The position numbers and the translations under genes are program-made. From NCBI RefSeq assembly GCF_015143595.1, contig NZ_WYEU01000002.1, positions 620,001 through 684,000 on the forward strand: DNA of 64,000 nt. Direction: 5' to 3'. Below the pieces are notes generated by a model that was given only the letters and a program-made list of their open reading frames with translations, did no database searches and was not told the DNA's origin. The stretch's first letter is position 1, and the number at the start of each line of letters is the position of its first letter. Positions 37,406 to 45,765 of this stretch are shown piece by piece. The DNA comes from Sneathiella sp. P13V-1 (GTDB lineage: Bacteria; Pseudomonadota; Alphaproteobacteria; Sneathiellales; Sneathiellaceae).

Positions 37406-38221
37406 TTAAAATTCACTAATGGCCCCACGTCCGACATTCGCGCTCGGTATGTCCGTGATCAGCATGTGACCCGGTGCGTGGGTAATACAGATACTGGGTT
37501 TGGCGTTGGTGATGGCCACTTGCGGGGTCACGCCGCACGCCCAGAAAACAGGAATTTCGCCGTCTTTGATGGTCGTTGGGTCACCAAAGTCGGGTTTGGA
37601 GACGTTCTGAATACCGATCTCGGCCGGGTCCCCCATATGCAGGGGCGTGCCGTGGGCTTCAGGAAAGCGACTGGTAATCTCGATCGCCCGGATCGCATCT
37701 TTCACGGGCAGGGATCTCATGGATACCACATATTGACCAGAGAAGGGACCCGCAGGTTCCGCCTCGATATTGGTGCGGTACATGGGAACGGTGGTGCCTT
37801 CTTTAATGTGGCGGATTTCCATGCCGTCATTCATCAAGGCTTCTTCGAAAGAGAAAGAACAGCCCAGAACGAAGCTCACAAAATCTTCCTGCCAGATATC
37901 AGTCACATCCGTGACAATTTCCTGGAACTCGCCATTTCGGAAGATTTTATATTTTGGCACATCCGTGCGGATATCCACATCATGGCCCAAGGTCTGAACC
38001 ACCGGGTTCCCCGTATCGGACACACCAACAAGCGGGCAAGGTTTGGGGTTCCGCTGACAAAAGCGGAGGAAGTCGGTGGCATATTCCGCCGGAAGAACCG
38101 CAAGGTTGCCCTGAATAAAGCCACCCGCAAGACCTGCCGTATCGCCGTCATAATCCCCAGCTCGGATTGCCTGCCTTACGGCAACCGGGGTTTCATCCTT
38201 TAGATCATCCCAACTCTTCAT
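37406..38221 (-). CDS. DUF1445 protein, D-glutamate cyclase family (putative hydro-lyase)
   Basis: Protein of 271 aa of the DUF1445 family. Visible marks are [15 protein letters not shown] at the N-terminus, [25 protein letters not shown] with the conserved Cys, and the C-terminal [10 protein letters not shown] and [11 protein letters not shown]. In mammals the homologous DGLUCY converts D-glutamate to 5-oxo-D-proline. Bacterial copies are annotated as hydro-lyases. It lies directly upstream of dctP in an operon that ends with 5-oxoprolinase, which fits a role in making or handling 5-oxoproline. ATG 38221 is the likely start. Confidence 0.85.
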   Translation of the reverse strand: MKSWDDLKDETPVAVRQAIRAGDYDGDTAGLAGGFIQGNLAVLPAEYATDFLRFCQRNPKPCPLVGVSDTGNPVVQTLGHDVDIRTDVPKYKIFRNGEFQEIVTDVTDIWQEDFVSFVLGCSFSFEEALMNDGMEIRHIKEGTTVPMYRTNIEAEPAGPFSGQYVVSMRSLPVKDAIRAIEITSRFPEAHGTPLHMGDPAEIGIQNVSKPDFGDPTTIKDGEIPVFWACGVTPQVAITNAKPSICITHAPGHMLITDIPSANVGRGAISEF

Positions 38222-38353
38222 CTGTCCGTCCCGCTCATCTCCGTGCTTTTGATGCACTTTTTATGGAAGATCGAACGATGACAGTTTTATTCGATAAAGG
38301 CGAACTGAATAAATTTTGCAGATGTGATAAGTTTTTTTTATCAAGGGAGCCCG
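38222..38353 (-). promoter_or_regulatory. Intergenic region with LysR-box candidate
   Basis: TTTAT-TCG-ATAAA at 38286-38298 fits the T-N11-A form of LysR-type sites and lies about 65 bases upstream of the DUF1445 start. A second repeat TGATAA-N7-TTATCA lies at 38325-38343, right behind lysR. Both are candidate operators for the neighbouring regulator. Confidence 0.45.
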
Positions 38354-39232
38354 TTAAAACTCCCACGCGGTTGTGATCGCAAGTTCTGCCATTTTTTCCA
38401 CGATTGGGTTGAACGGCTCCCGTGAATAAGACGCTGTGAACTCTAGATTGGAAGGCTGCCAGTTACTTTCAATGACTTTCAGCCGCCCCTTGGCAATTTC
38501 TTCCTCCACCATGGTGGTTGGCAACATGGCAATGCCAAGGCCATCCAGCGTCATGCGCATAATCGCCGCCAATGACGTTGAGGGAAACAACCTCAAATTT
38601 TCGATATCAATCCCACGGGCGAAGGCCTGCACCTCTGCAAAGGGACGGGTGTTGCGGGCATAGGTCATGATGGGATGGGCGAACATTTCCTCGATGGAGA
38701 CAATATCAGAAATGTCAAAATCGGAGGAGCAAACCCACTTCAATTCAAAGGATTTAAGTTCCTCATTATGGATGCTGTATTCTGAAATAGGCCCCATCAA
38801 AAACGCCAGATCCAAGGACCTTGCCACTAGTTCGTTGCGCATATTGGCGGTCACATCCACACTCACCTCAATATTCACATTGGGGAACTGTTTATGGGCC
38901 TTGTTCAGGAAATCTGACAGCCATGTATGGACAATGGTTTCCGATGCGCCAAGGCGAAGGATGCCGGATAACGCATTGCTTTCACATGCTTTTTCCTTAA
39001 ACCGCTCTGCCTGAAGAATAAGTTTCTGGGCTTGGGGGAGAAGCTCCACCCCTTTGGCGGTCAGCTCAAACGACCCGGCATGGCGGCGAAACAGCTCAAC
39101 CCCCAGCGTCTCTTCCAAGGCGACAATGCGCGATGAAATGGCAGGCTGACTGGTGTTCAGTTTTTTAGCGGCTTTACGAAAGCTGCCAAGGGTGCTGACC
39201 CAGACAAAGGTTTCCAGTTGCTTTAGGTTCAT
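38354..39232 (-). CDS. LysR-family transcriptional regulator
   Basis: Regulator of 292 aa with the N-terminal winged HTH: LKQLETFVWVSTLGSFRKAA, then LNTSQPAISSRIVALEE. The C-terminal part is the periplasmic-binding-protein-like effector domain. ATG 39232 is chosen because the longer frame adds residues ahead of the conserved MNLKQLETF start. It reads in the same direction as the DUF1445-TRAP-pxp operon and most likely controls it, sensing one of its metabolites. Confidence 0.9.
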   Translation of the reverse strand: MNLKQLETFVWVSTLGSFRKAAKKLNTSQPAISSRIVALEETLGVELFRRHAGSFELTAKGVELLPQAQKLILQAERFKEKACESNALSGILRLGASETIVHTWLSDFLNKAHKQFPNVNIEVSVDVTANMRNELVARSLDLAFLMGPISEYSIHNEELKSFELKWVCSSDFDISDIVSIEEMFAHPIMTYARNTRPFAEVQAFARGIDIENLRLFPSTSLAAIMRMTLDGLGIAMLPTTMVEEEIAKGRLKVIESNWQPSNLEFTASYSREPFNPIVEKMAELAITTAWEF

Positions 39233-39553
39233 AAGAGATGACTCTAACGGCGATAAAGAGCCAAGTATAGCCACATTGAACGCCTTCGATCTAGATGTAG
39301 GTCGTATCAGAACAACTTTATCTGAAGCTAGGTGAACTGAACTACAGATTGACCGGTTAAGTTTTCATCTCTTTATAAATCAGGAATTTAAAACGCAGAA
39401 AATTGACCAGTTTTTGTGGTTATAGGGAAAATGCAACCGTAGATACTACAACCATAGAGATAAGAGAAAGTTAGAGATCTTTGAAATGTGATGAATAGAA
39501 AACATATATATAAATTAGATATTAAAAATATAAAATAATTAAATATCAATAAG
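39233..39553. other. AT-rich intergenic stretch without a gene
   Basis: More AT-rich than the rest of the window. A minus-strand frame of 83 codons (39388-39639) is Phe/Ile/Leu-rich, a product of composition, and I do not call it a gene. Confidence 0.5.
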
Positions 39554-39582
39554 TTGACAGAAATAGAGTTAAACTTTATTGC
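39554..39582 (+). promoter_or_regulatory. Promoter of the outer-membrane barrel gene
   Basis: A perfect TTGACA (39554-39559) and a weaker TATTGC (39577-39582) lie 17 bases apart. The leader would be about 50 bases. Confidence 0.55.
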
Positions 39583-39639
39583 ATTTAAAAAAGATTGAAA
39601 CAAAACAAATAAATCAATTCTGAGTGGGAAAACAACCAA

Positions 39640-40614
39640 ATGGCAAAACAGATTGCAGCGCTATTTTGTGCAACAGCGATGTTGATGGGAACATCCGCAA
39701 TGGCGGATGAAAATAATCATGATTTCACCTTTTCCCTGAACGGAGATTTGAAGGAATCCTGGGTTCCAACCACAGCATATACGGTTGATAGGAATGCGAA
39801 TACAGAAGCTAAAACTGATGACAATATAACTCTTTATGGATTTAGTGCGGATGCCGCCTATCGTTTGTCAGAAGATAACTTTCTAAGTGGGTCTTTTCTT
39901 GGAAACCGTCCGTCAATCGGGATTTCAATCTTACATCTTACCGGGGAATCTAAAGCCAAAGATTTCTATGCAGTTTCAGGGGTTAATTCAGTCTTGGGTA
40001 TCGACGGCGCCACTCCAAACACGTTTTGGGCAGCGGGCACCTGGACAAGTGAAAATGATGTGAAACTGTCTGATGTTTCTTTAACACTCTCTGGTACTGA
40101 AAACGCCAAGACTTGGTCTTTTATTCCTGAATTTGGGTTGTCATTTCGCCGGCATGATCTGGAATATAAGGCGAGCAGAAAAGGAGCTGTGACAGGTAAC
40201 TACTTTGAAGTTGTTAATGGTGGCCTGGATACAAATATGTATGGTGGTACTCTTGGATTGAATGTACTTAGCCCTGTATCAGACGGCTGGCGGTTTGGAG
40301 TGCGTGCAGGGGTCACAGCAATGGTGACCTCGACAGATATGAGCCTTACTCAGGATGCAAATAGTGCTCTTCCAACGATCCCTGACGTTTCAGTGAAGGA
40401 TAATGATAATTCTGGTTTTTACGAGGGCTCGCTTAGTCTTTCTGTTGAAAAAACGTTTGGCGCAGTCAGTATCTCATCTGAGGTCTATGGCAATGCCAAT
40501 TACGGATTGCCTTATATTGACGGCACGTCCCAAGCAGGTGTTGCTACGAAAATTGCAAATGACAAAACTGCCTATGATCTAGGTGGTAGGTTGTCTTTGA
40601 ACATCAAATTCTAA
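39640..40614 (+). CDS. Outer-membrane beta-barrel protein of unknown role
   Basis: Protein of 324 aa. A signal peptide covers residues 1-22 (ends SAMA-D). The mature part is rich in alternating polar and hydrophobic strands with aromatic residues and ends in SLNIKF, the terminal Phe typical of barrels recognised by the BAM complex. It resembles autotransporter-like barrel domains in its strand pattern, but no passenger is present. The upstream DNA is unusually AT-rich. Function is not evident; it may be an adhesin-related or porin-like protein. Confidence 0.65.
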   Translation: MAKQIAALFCATAMLMGTSAMADENNHDFTFSLNGDLKESWVPTTAYTVDRNANTEAKTDDNITLYGFSADAAYRLSEDNFLSGSFLGNRPSIGISILHLTGESKAKDFYAVSGVNSVLGIDGATPNTFWAAGTWTSENDVKLSDVSLTLSGTENAKTWSFIPEFGLSFRRHDLEYKASRKGAVTGNYFEVVNGGLDTNMYGGTLGLNVLSPVSDGWRFGVRAGVTAMVTSTDMSLTQDANSALPTIPDVSVKDNDNSGFYEGSLSLSVEKTFGAVSISSEVYGNANYGLPYIDGTSQAGVATKIANDKTAYDLGGRLSLNIKF

Positions 40615-40785
40615 GTTTTAAAAGTGGACGCGGCTTTACTTGAGCTTTCACAAGAGCAGGTTATTCGCGTCTTCTTAACTTGTGGAGTTTTGTCAGGACC
40701 GCGTGATGAAACCAGAATGTAAGCGCCCGTCCTGACGAGTTTGCAGTATCGCCGAAATAAAAATCGCAAAGACGCATTTTCCCAC

Positions 40786-40814
40786 TTGTCTGGGTGTGTA
40801 ACTCTGAGTAGGTT
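40786..40814 (+). promoter_or_regulatory. Candidate tRNA-Leu promoter
   Basis: TTGTCT (40786-40791) and TAGGTT (40809-40814) are 17 bases apart, placing the transcription start just before the tRNA 5' end. Confidence 0.4.
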
Positions 40815-40823
40815 AGCGCTGTT

Positions 40824-40910
40824 GCCCGCATGGTGAAATTGGTAAACACAGTAGACTTAAAATCTGCCGCGCGTATGCGCTTCCCGGTTCAAGTCCGGGT
40901 GCGGGCACCA
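40824..40910 (+). tRNA. tRNA-Leu (anticodon UAA)
   Basis: 87 bases including the encoded CCA. The acceptor stem pairs GCCCGCA (40824-40830) with TGCGGGC (40900-40906). The anticodon stem GTAGA/TCTGC encloses the loop CTTAAAA with anticodon TAA at 40858-40860. A long variable arm (GCCGCGCGTATGCGC region) and the TTCAAGTCC T-loop are those of a class II leucine tRNA. Confidence 0.97.
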
Positions 40911-40926
40911 TCCTTCCAAAGAAAAA

Positions 40927-42141
40927 CTATTCCACCGGAACCGCGTAGATCGTGATCCAGAGAAGGATCAGGGCGAGGGTGGTGAAGCCGGTGATGCGCA
41001 AGCTATTTCCGTTTTTATTGTCTGATCGTCTTGCCGCGATAATGGCGACGAGGCATTGGGTGAAATAGTAGAACGCGAAGGCGCGAGAGGCGTAGGCGAC
41101 GATTTCGAAGATGTTGATCTGCCAGATCAGGATGATCGCGCCGATGGTGATGATGGCGTATCCGGCGCGGGCTGGGGCCATGCCCTGACTTTCCTCCCGC
41201 ACGATGCCGCCACCGCTTAACGTATCGGCAACGGCGGCGCTGAACTGGCTGAAGGTGGCGGCGATAATCATCATTATAGGCAGGATGAAGGACACATGCT
41301 CCAACATGCCGATAATGGCGGTTTCTTCCGGCGGGACGTCCTGCACAAGCCCGAGGAGTGGCATAAACAGAAGCACAAACCCGATATAGATAGCCCCTGC
41401 CAGGATTTGGGCATATTTCATGCTGCGGATGCGGGTGGGGCCGTCATATTCATCCCCCAGATACCGGGATGTTTCAAACCCTTGCACCATCAACAACATG
41501 CCGCCTAACAGACGCAGGCTGTCCAGATCAAATTCCGTTTCCGCAACGGCGGGCAGGCTGCTGCCATTTTCAAGGGAGAACCACATCAAACCGGCGCAGG
41601 CCGCCCCGATAATGGCGAGTTTGATGCTGACGGAGTATTCTTCCAGCAATTCCAGCGTTTTAAGGCCTCGAAGCAGGCCGGCAACACAAATAAGAACCAG
41701 CACCAAGCTGGTGAGGATATTGGCGTTCGTCTCTGTGTTCATATCGACGCTGCGCAAGATAAAGGCGGACATGACACGAAGATAGAAGGCCACGGAAATC
41801 AGATATGCCGCAAATACCGCTAAGTTAGAGGCAAACTCCATGCTCTTTAAAAGATGCGGTGGGGCCTTGGTGTTGAGGAGCGGTTCCGCATGGGCGATGT
41901 TAAAGCGGATCACCCAGCCGATCAGATAAGAGAGGGCGATGATCCCCGCCATGGCGATGGGGGTCCATGTCCCCATACTTTCCCCAAGGATAGGGGCGGC
42001 AATGAGAAAGCCACTTCCGATGATGGAGGCAAGCGGTGTGACGGTCGCCCGCCAGAGATTATTTTCACGGATCGGTCGCCAGAAAAGAACGCCGAGAAGG
42101 ACCAGCGCAACAAAGAGAAGAAAATAATCTATTATTTCCAG
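40927..42141 (-). CDS. Multi-helix permease, APC/LeuT-like, probable CTG start
   Basis: Membrane protein of 404 aa with about 11-12 helices. The first ATG is at 41976, but the reading frame upstream is clearly coding: it adds a membrane helix (DYFLLFVALVLLGVLFW) and a segment GSGFLIAAPILGES that resembles the glycine-rich first helix of the APC superfamily. The frame is closed by TAA further up, and no ATG, GTG or TTG suits. CTG 42141 lies about 8 bases after GGGAG. The segment QGFETSRYLGDEYDGPTRIR also fits amino-acid permeases. It is the last gene of an aminotransferase-RidA-permease run. Confidence 0.7.
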   Translation of the reverse strand: MEIIDYFLLFVALVLLGVLFWRPIRENNLWRATVTPLASIIGSGFLIAAPILGESMGTWTPIAMAGIIALSYLIGWVIRFNIAHAEPLLNTKAPPHLLKSMEFASNLAVFAAYLISVAFYLRVMSAFILRSVDMNTETNANILTSLVLVLICVAGLLRGLKTLELLEEYSVSIKLAIIGAACAGLMWFSLENGSSLPAVAETEFDLDSLRLLGGMLLMVQGFETSRYLGDEYDGPTRIRSMKYAQILAGAIYIGFVLLFMPLLGLVQDVPPEETAIIGMLEHVSFILPIMMIIAATFSQFSAAVADTLSGGGIVREESQGMAPARAGYAIITIGAIILIWQINIFEIVAYASRAFAFYYFTQCLVAIIAARRSDNKNGNSLRITGFTTLALILLWITIYAVPVE

Positions 42142-42206
42142 TGGCTTGCTCCCTTTGTTTTAAGTGATACAGGATCGCACTTTGCACGATCCTGTATGTC
42201 AGGAGA

Positions 42207-42554
42207 TTACTCTGCTGCTGTGATCATGATCTCAACAGTGAAGCCCGGTGCTGCCAGTTTGGCTTCACCACAGGCGCGTGCTGGTGGGTTTTCTGGGTCC
42301 ACCCATGCATCCCAAACTGCGTTCATTTCCGCAAAGTCGGCCATATCCGCCAGCCAGATTGTCGCCATCAACAGCTTGGATTTGTCGGAGCCGCAACGCT
42401 CCAGAAGGCTGTCGATCTGGGACAGGATCTGTTTTGTCTGATCAGTAACGCTCTCGCCCGGTGTTCCCACCTGACCTGCCAGATGGATTGTGCCATTGTA
42501 GACAACGGCCTGGCTCATACGGGGGCCTTTATCCAGACGGGTAATTTCTGTCAT
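42207..42554 (-). CDS. RidA-family enamine/imine deaminase
   Basis: Small protein of 115 aa of the YjgF/YER057c/UK114 family. RidA proteins hydrolyse reactive enamine or imine intermediates set free by PLP enzymes. The end segment ARACGEAKLAAPGFTVEIM holds a conserved-looking Arg (in PPARACGEAKL), which binds the carboxylate. ATG 42554 has AAAGG upstream. It sits just downstream of a PLP aminotransferase gene, which fits the family role. Confidence 0.9.
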   Translation of the reverse strand: MTEITRLDKGPRMSQAVVYNGTIHLAGQVGTPGESVTDQTKQILSQIDSLLERCGSDKSKLLMATIWLADMADFAEMNAVWDAWVDPENPPARACGEAKLAAPGFTVEIMITAAE

Positions 42555-42618
42555 AATTATCACCTTTGAAATTAGATTGGATCCAAACGATTAGCATCAA
42601 GTGGACGTGCCCTCAATC

Positions 42619-43818
42619 CTAAATCTTTATATATTTCAATCGCTCAGGGATTTGCCTGATAGACGTCGCATCTTCGTTGGCGAATGCAAAGCGCAGATAT
42701 CTTTCCTGTCCGGGGCCGAAAAACTCCCCCGGAATGGTAAGCAGCCCGCACTCTTTCGCGAGCTTTTCCGCAACCTCGATAGAAGACTTATCTGCAAAAG
42801 GGTGGCGGATGTAGCTAAAATACGCCCCGATGGCGATGATTTCCCACTCCGTTGCCTGTTGCATGGCTTCAACCATGGCCTCCGCGCGATTTGAAATCTC
42901 CTGCCTGTTGCCTTCGCGCCAGTCTTTCAAGTCATTCATCAGACGGGCAATGGCAATTTGTGGCGGGCGCGGGGCGCAGATCTGAATATTGTCCATGACC
43001 TTACCCATTTGCATCACAACATGGTCACCTGCGACCACAGCCCCAAGGCGGAGGCCCGGAATGCAGAAGGATTTGGAAAAGCTGTAAAGCTGGATCAAAG
43101 TTTCCTGCCAGCCGTAGCGGTTAAACAGGGTGTGAGGGCAACTCTGTTCACCTTTCAGAAAATCGCGATATGTCTCATCCAGAATAAGCCAGATGCCTTT
43201 TTCCTGACACAGGTCAAAGATTTGTGTCAGAAGATCGGGTGAATAGACCGCACCTGTTGGATTGTTGGGGGAGACGAGCGCAATGGCCTTTGTGTTATTT
43301 TCAATCGCGGCCGCAAGTGTCGCGATGTCCGGCACCATGCCATTATCGGCGCTTAAGTCAAAGCTGCCAACTTCAATTCCCAGCATCTCCATGGAGGTTT
43401 CATGGTTGAAATAGAAAGGGTTGGACAGAAGAATCTGATCACCTGCCTTGGCAACCGTCATAATCGCGGTAACAAAAGCCTGATTGCATCCGGATGTGAT
43501 AAGTGTCTGATCGGCGGTAACTTCAGTCCCATAACGTGCACTGACATTTTGGGCGTACACATCCCGAAGTTCATCTTCCCCTTCAATAGGGCCATATCCA
43601 TAAACAGATAGGTCTTCTGCAATTTTTGCCAGTTCTTCCCTCAAACTTGGGTGAGGGGGATAGTTAGGCACCGCCTGAGACAAATCAATAATAGGGCCCG
43701 CTTCGCCTGAATAGGCATCCAGCCACGCCTTTACCAAGGGAATAGGCGGTACACTTAAGGTTTCGATATTTTTATTGAGGGCAGGGGCAGTCAAGGCGTG
43801 GGTACTTTTCTTTTCCAT
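42619..43818 (-). CDS. PLP-dependent class I/II aminotransferase
   Basis: Fold-type I enzyme of 399 aa. The PLP lysine is in YSFSKSFCIPGLRLG, and the conserved Asp in LILDETYRDF. SPNNPTGA supplies the conserved Asn-Pro-Thr-Gly. The N-terminal part GYGPIEGEDELRD binds phosphate and substrate. It is the first gene of a run with ridA and a permease; the substrate could be the amino acid imported by that permease, but nothing in the sequence identifies it. Confidence 0.9.
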   Translation of the reverse strand: MEKKSTHALTAPALNKNIETLSVPPIPLVKAWLDAYSGEAGPIIDLSQAVPNYPPHPSLREELAKIAEDLSVYGYGPIEGEDELRDVYAQNVSARYGTEVTADQTLITSGCNQAFVTAIMTVAKAGDQILLSNPFYFNHETSMEMLGIEVGSFDLSADNGMVPDIATLAAAIENNTKAIALVSPNNPTGAVYSPDLLTQIFDLCQEKGIWLILDETYRDFLKGEQSCPHTLFNRYGWQETLIQLYSFSKSFCIPGLRLGAVVAGDHVVMQMGKVMDNIQICAPRPPQIAIARLMNDLKDWREGNRQEISNRAEAMVEAMQQATEWEIIAIGAYFSYIRHPFADKSSIEVAEKLAKECGLLTIPGEFFGPGQERYLRFAFANEDATSIRQIPERLKYIKI

Positions 43819-43873
43819 TGAAAGAGGGAAGGCCCTTTATAATGGAAGTAGGAAGGCCACTGCAAAAGATTTT

Positions 43874-43905
43874 CCGCCTGAGATGTTGTGGAACCTCTCA
43901 GGCGG
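43874..43905 (-). terminator. Terminator-like hairpin after the TPR-SPOR gene
   Basis: CCGCCTGAGA (43874-43883) pairs perfectly with TCTCAGGCGG (43896-43905). The T-run in the minus direction is poor, so termination strength is uncertain. Confidence 0.6.
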
Positions 43906-43915
43906 GATTGTCTGC

Positions 43916-45649
43916 TTAATATCCGATAGATGCTGTGGAACGTGACAGTTCTTTAGACAGATCTGTTTTGGCAATCATTTTGCCGTAATCGCGCGGTGGC
44001 ACACTGCTTTGCTGATCTTCGGATTTGATCGCAGCTGCAACCGTTGTGTAACCCCCGTTTAGCGGGACACGGGACAGGTAACAATCCTGACCGTTTGCTT
44101 GCAGGGTTTCACACAGTTCAATTGGTTCCTGACGACTTGTAAAGCTGCCGATGCGAACGCGGTAATAGACACCTTTTTCAGGTCCAAGATCCGTAACCGC
44201 ATAGACTGGTGAATACTCTCCAATCAGGTCTTTCTGACTTTGGCTGATTTCTTCCCAGCCGCGCATTGCCCGTTCTTTTGATCGGAAGGAAGCCAATTGC
44301 AGGAAGTAGAGGTTATCACCAGATGGTTTCTTGAAGGAAACTGTTGGGCTTTTGAAAACGGCTTTTTCAAGTTTGATATTTTCTGCAACCGTCTCCCGTG
44401 CGTCAACACGCGCGGTAATTTCCTGTTTCACGACCTCTGGCTTCTTCGCCACTGGTTCGATGATTTTACGAACAGGTTCCGCTTTTTGGGCGACTTTAGG
44501 TTCCGCCATTTTCTGAACTTCCACACTTACAGATGGGGCCGCTGCAACTGCAGTTGGCTCAGTTGAAGGGGCTACGCTTGCCCGTGCAAGGTCAATTTCG
44601 CGGCGTTTGCGGTCAACAAATGAAGAGGCGGCTGTATCTTCTTTTGCGACAACAACGGGTTCAGTACTTAAATCCTGCTCGGCATCATTCGTCCCGATAT
44701 AGCTTTCCTGCTCCAACGGTTTGGACGCAACCGAGCGTGATTTAGGGGCTTCTTTTTTGGCGCGGGCAACTGCTGTTGCTGCATTATTTTGGGAAGGTGT
44801 GCCGTTTAAGGCTTCAAAATACATGGCGTTGTTGCGCGCCGCGGATTCGCTCAAATCCATGCGGGAATATTTCATGGCTTCTTTGGCTTTACCTGCCATG
44901 CCATATACCAATGCCAGATTTTGACGATGTTGAGCTGTTGCTTTTGGATGTGCTGTCACCACTTTCAGCAAAGCAATTGCCTGATCCGTCCGGCCTGTCA
45001 GCGCCAAGGAAAGGGCCAGGTTATTCTGATAGGTCAGGTTGTTTGGGGCCTGCTGAATGGCGAGGCGGTAATATCCGTGAGCTTTGTCATGCTCACCGGC
45101 CGTATCAAGGGCCAGCGCAAGACCACCAAGTGATTTCGCATTTTCCGGATCAATTTCTACTGCCGCTTCAAAGGCTTTTGCTGCCATATAGGGTTTGTCC
45201 TGGGTCAGCAGAATGTAACCAATGCCGGTATGTGGTTCTGCAATTTCCGGAAAACGTGCGGAAATGCGTTTATATAGATCCAGTGCGCCGTCTACCTTCT
45301 TGCTTTTGCGGAGGAGGTCAGCCATCGCAAGCGCGGGTTCCGGGTTGTTGGGGTCTTTCTGGCCTGCCATGGCGTAAAGCTGCATGGCTGTTCCTGTATT
45401 CCCTTTTTTGTAGGCATGAGCCGCAATGCGCATTAGACGCTTGGTGCCAAGATCCTCGCCACTGTAATCATTATCGTCCGCTTCGACTTCAACAGATGCA
45501 GTTGATGACAGTTCCGTCGTTTCAGTGTCCTGCATGTCATTATGCGAAACGTCCGCTGTCGTCGTGCTTCCGCAGCCCGCCAACACCAACGCAGTCCCCA
45601 TCATCAGAACTGATTTGTTTGCTTTAAGAATATCTTCGAATGTCGCCAC
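43916..45649 (-). CDS. Lipoprotein with TPR repeats and C-terminal SPOR domain
   Basis: Protein of 577 aa. A signal segment ends in the lipobox LAGC (Cys at about 26). TPR-type helical repeats cover about 70-270 (PEPALAMADLLRKSKKVDGAL, seen in pieces). A Pro/Glu/Lys-rich linker follows (about 285-440). The SPOR domain is at about 445-535 (LYFLQLASF at its start and YYRVRIGSF in its second half). SPOR domains bind peptidoglycan lacking stem peptides, mainly at division septa, so a role at the septum or in envelope organisation is likely. The start is GTG 45649 with AAGGAG nine bases upstream. Confidence 0.85.
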   Translation of the reverse strand: MATFEDILKANKSVLMMGTALVLAGCGSTTTADVSHNDMQDTETTELSSTASVEVEADDNDYSGEDLGTKRLMRIAAHAYKKGNTGTAMQLYAMAGQKDPNNPEPALAMADLLRKSKKVDGALDLYKRISARFPEIAEPHTGIGYILLTQDKPYMAAKAFEAAVEIDPENAKSLGGLALALDTAGEHDKAHGYYRLAIQQAPNNLTYQNNLALSLALTGRTDQAIALLKVVTAHPKATAQHRQNLALVYGMAGKAKEAMKYSRMDLSESAARNNAMYFEALNGTPSQNNAATAVARAKKEAPKSRSVASKPLEQESYIGTNDAEQDLSTEPVVVAKEDTAASSFVDRKRREIDLARASVAPSTEPTAVAAAPSVSVEVQKMAEPKVAQKAEPVRKIIEPVAKKPEVVKQEITARVDARETVAENIKLEKAVFKSPTVSFKKPSGDNLYFLQLASFRSKERAMRGWEEISQSQKDLIGEYSPVYAVTDLGPEKGVYYRVRIGSFTSRQEPIELCETLQANGQDCYLSRVPLNGGYTTVAAAIKSEDQQSSVPPRDYGKMIAKTDLSKELSRSTASIGY

Positions 45650-45765
45650 GATCCCGACTCCTTAAGATACTTGGATCCCATTGTGGAGCACCGTAGCGCA
45701 ATCATCCTTAAAAACCGTTAATTATAACGGGCCGATTTTGGATAAATTTTCATAAAAACAGGGCT

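Noticed and set aside
39388-39639. Minus-strand frame of 83 codons rich in Phe, Ile and Leu
   Set aside because: It lies in an AT-rich stretch where stops are rare in this frame, and its residues reflect composition; the promoter of the + strand barrel gene lies within it.
40615-40823. Minus-strand frame of 62 codons (40661-40849)
   Set aside because: It runs into the tRNA and its promoter and has no recognisable domain.
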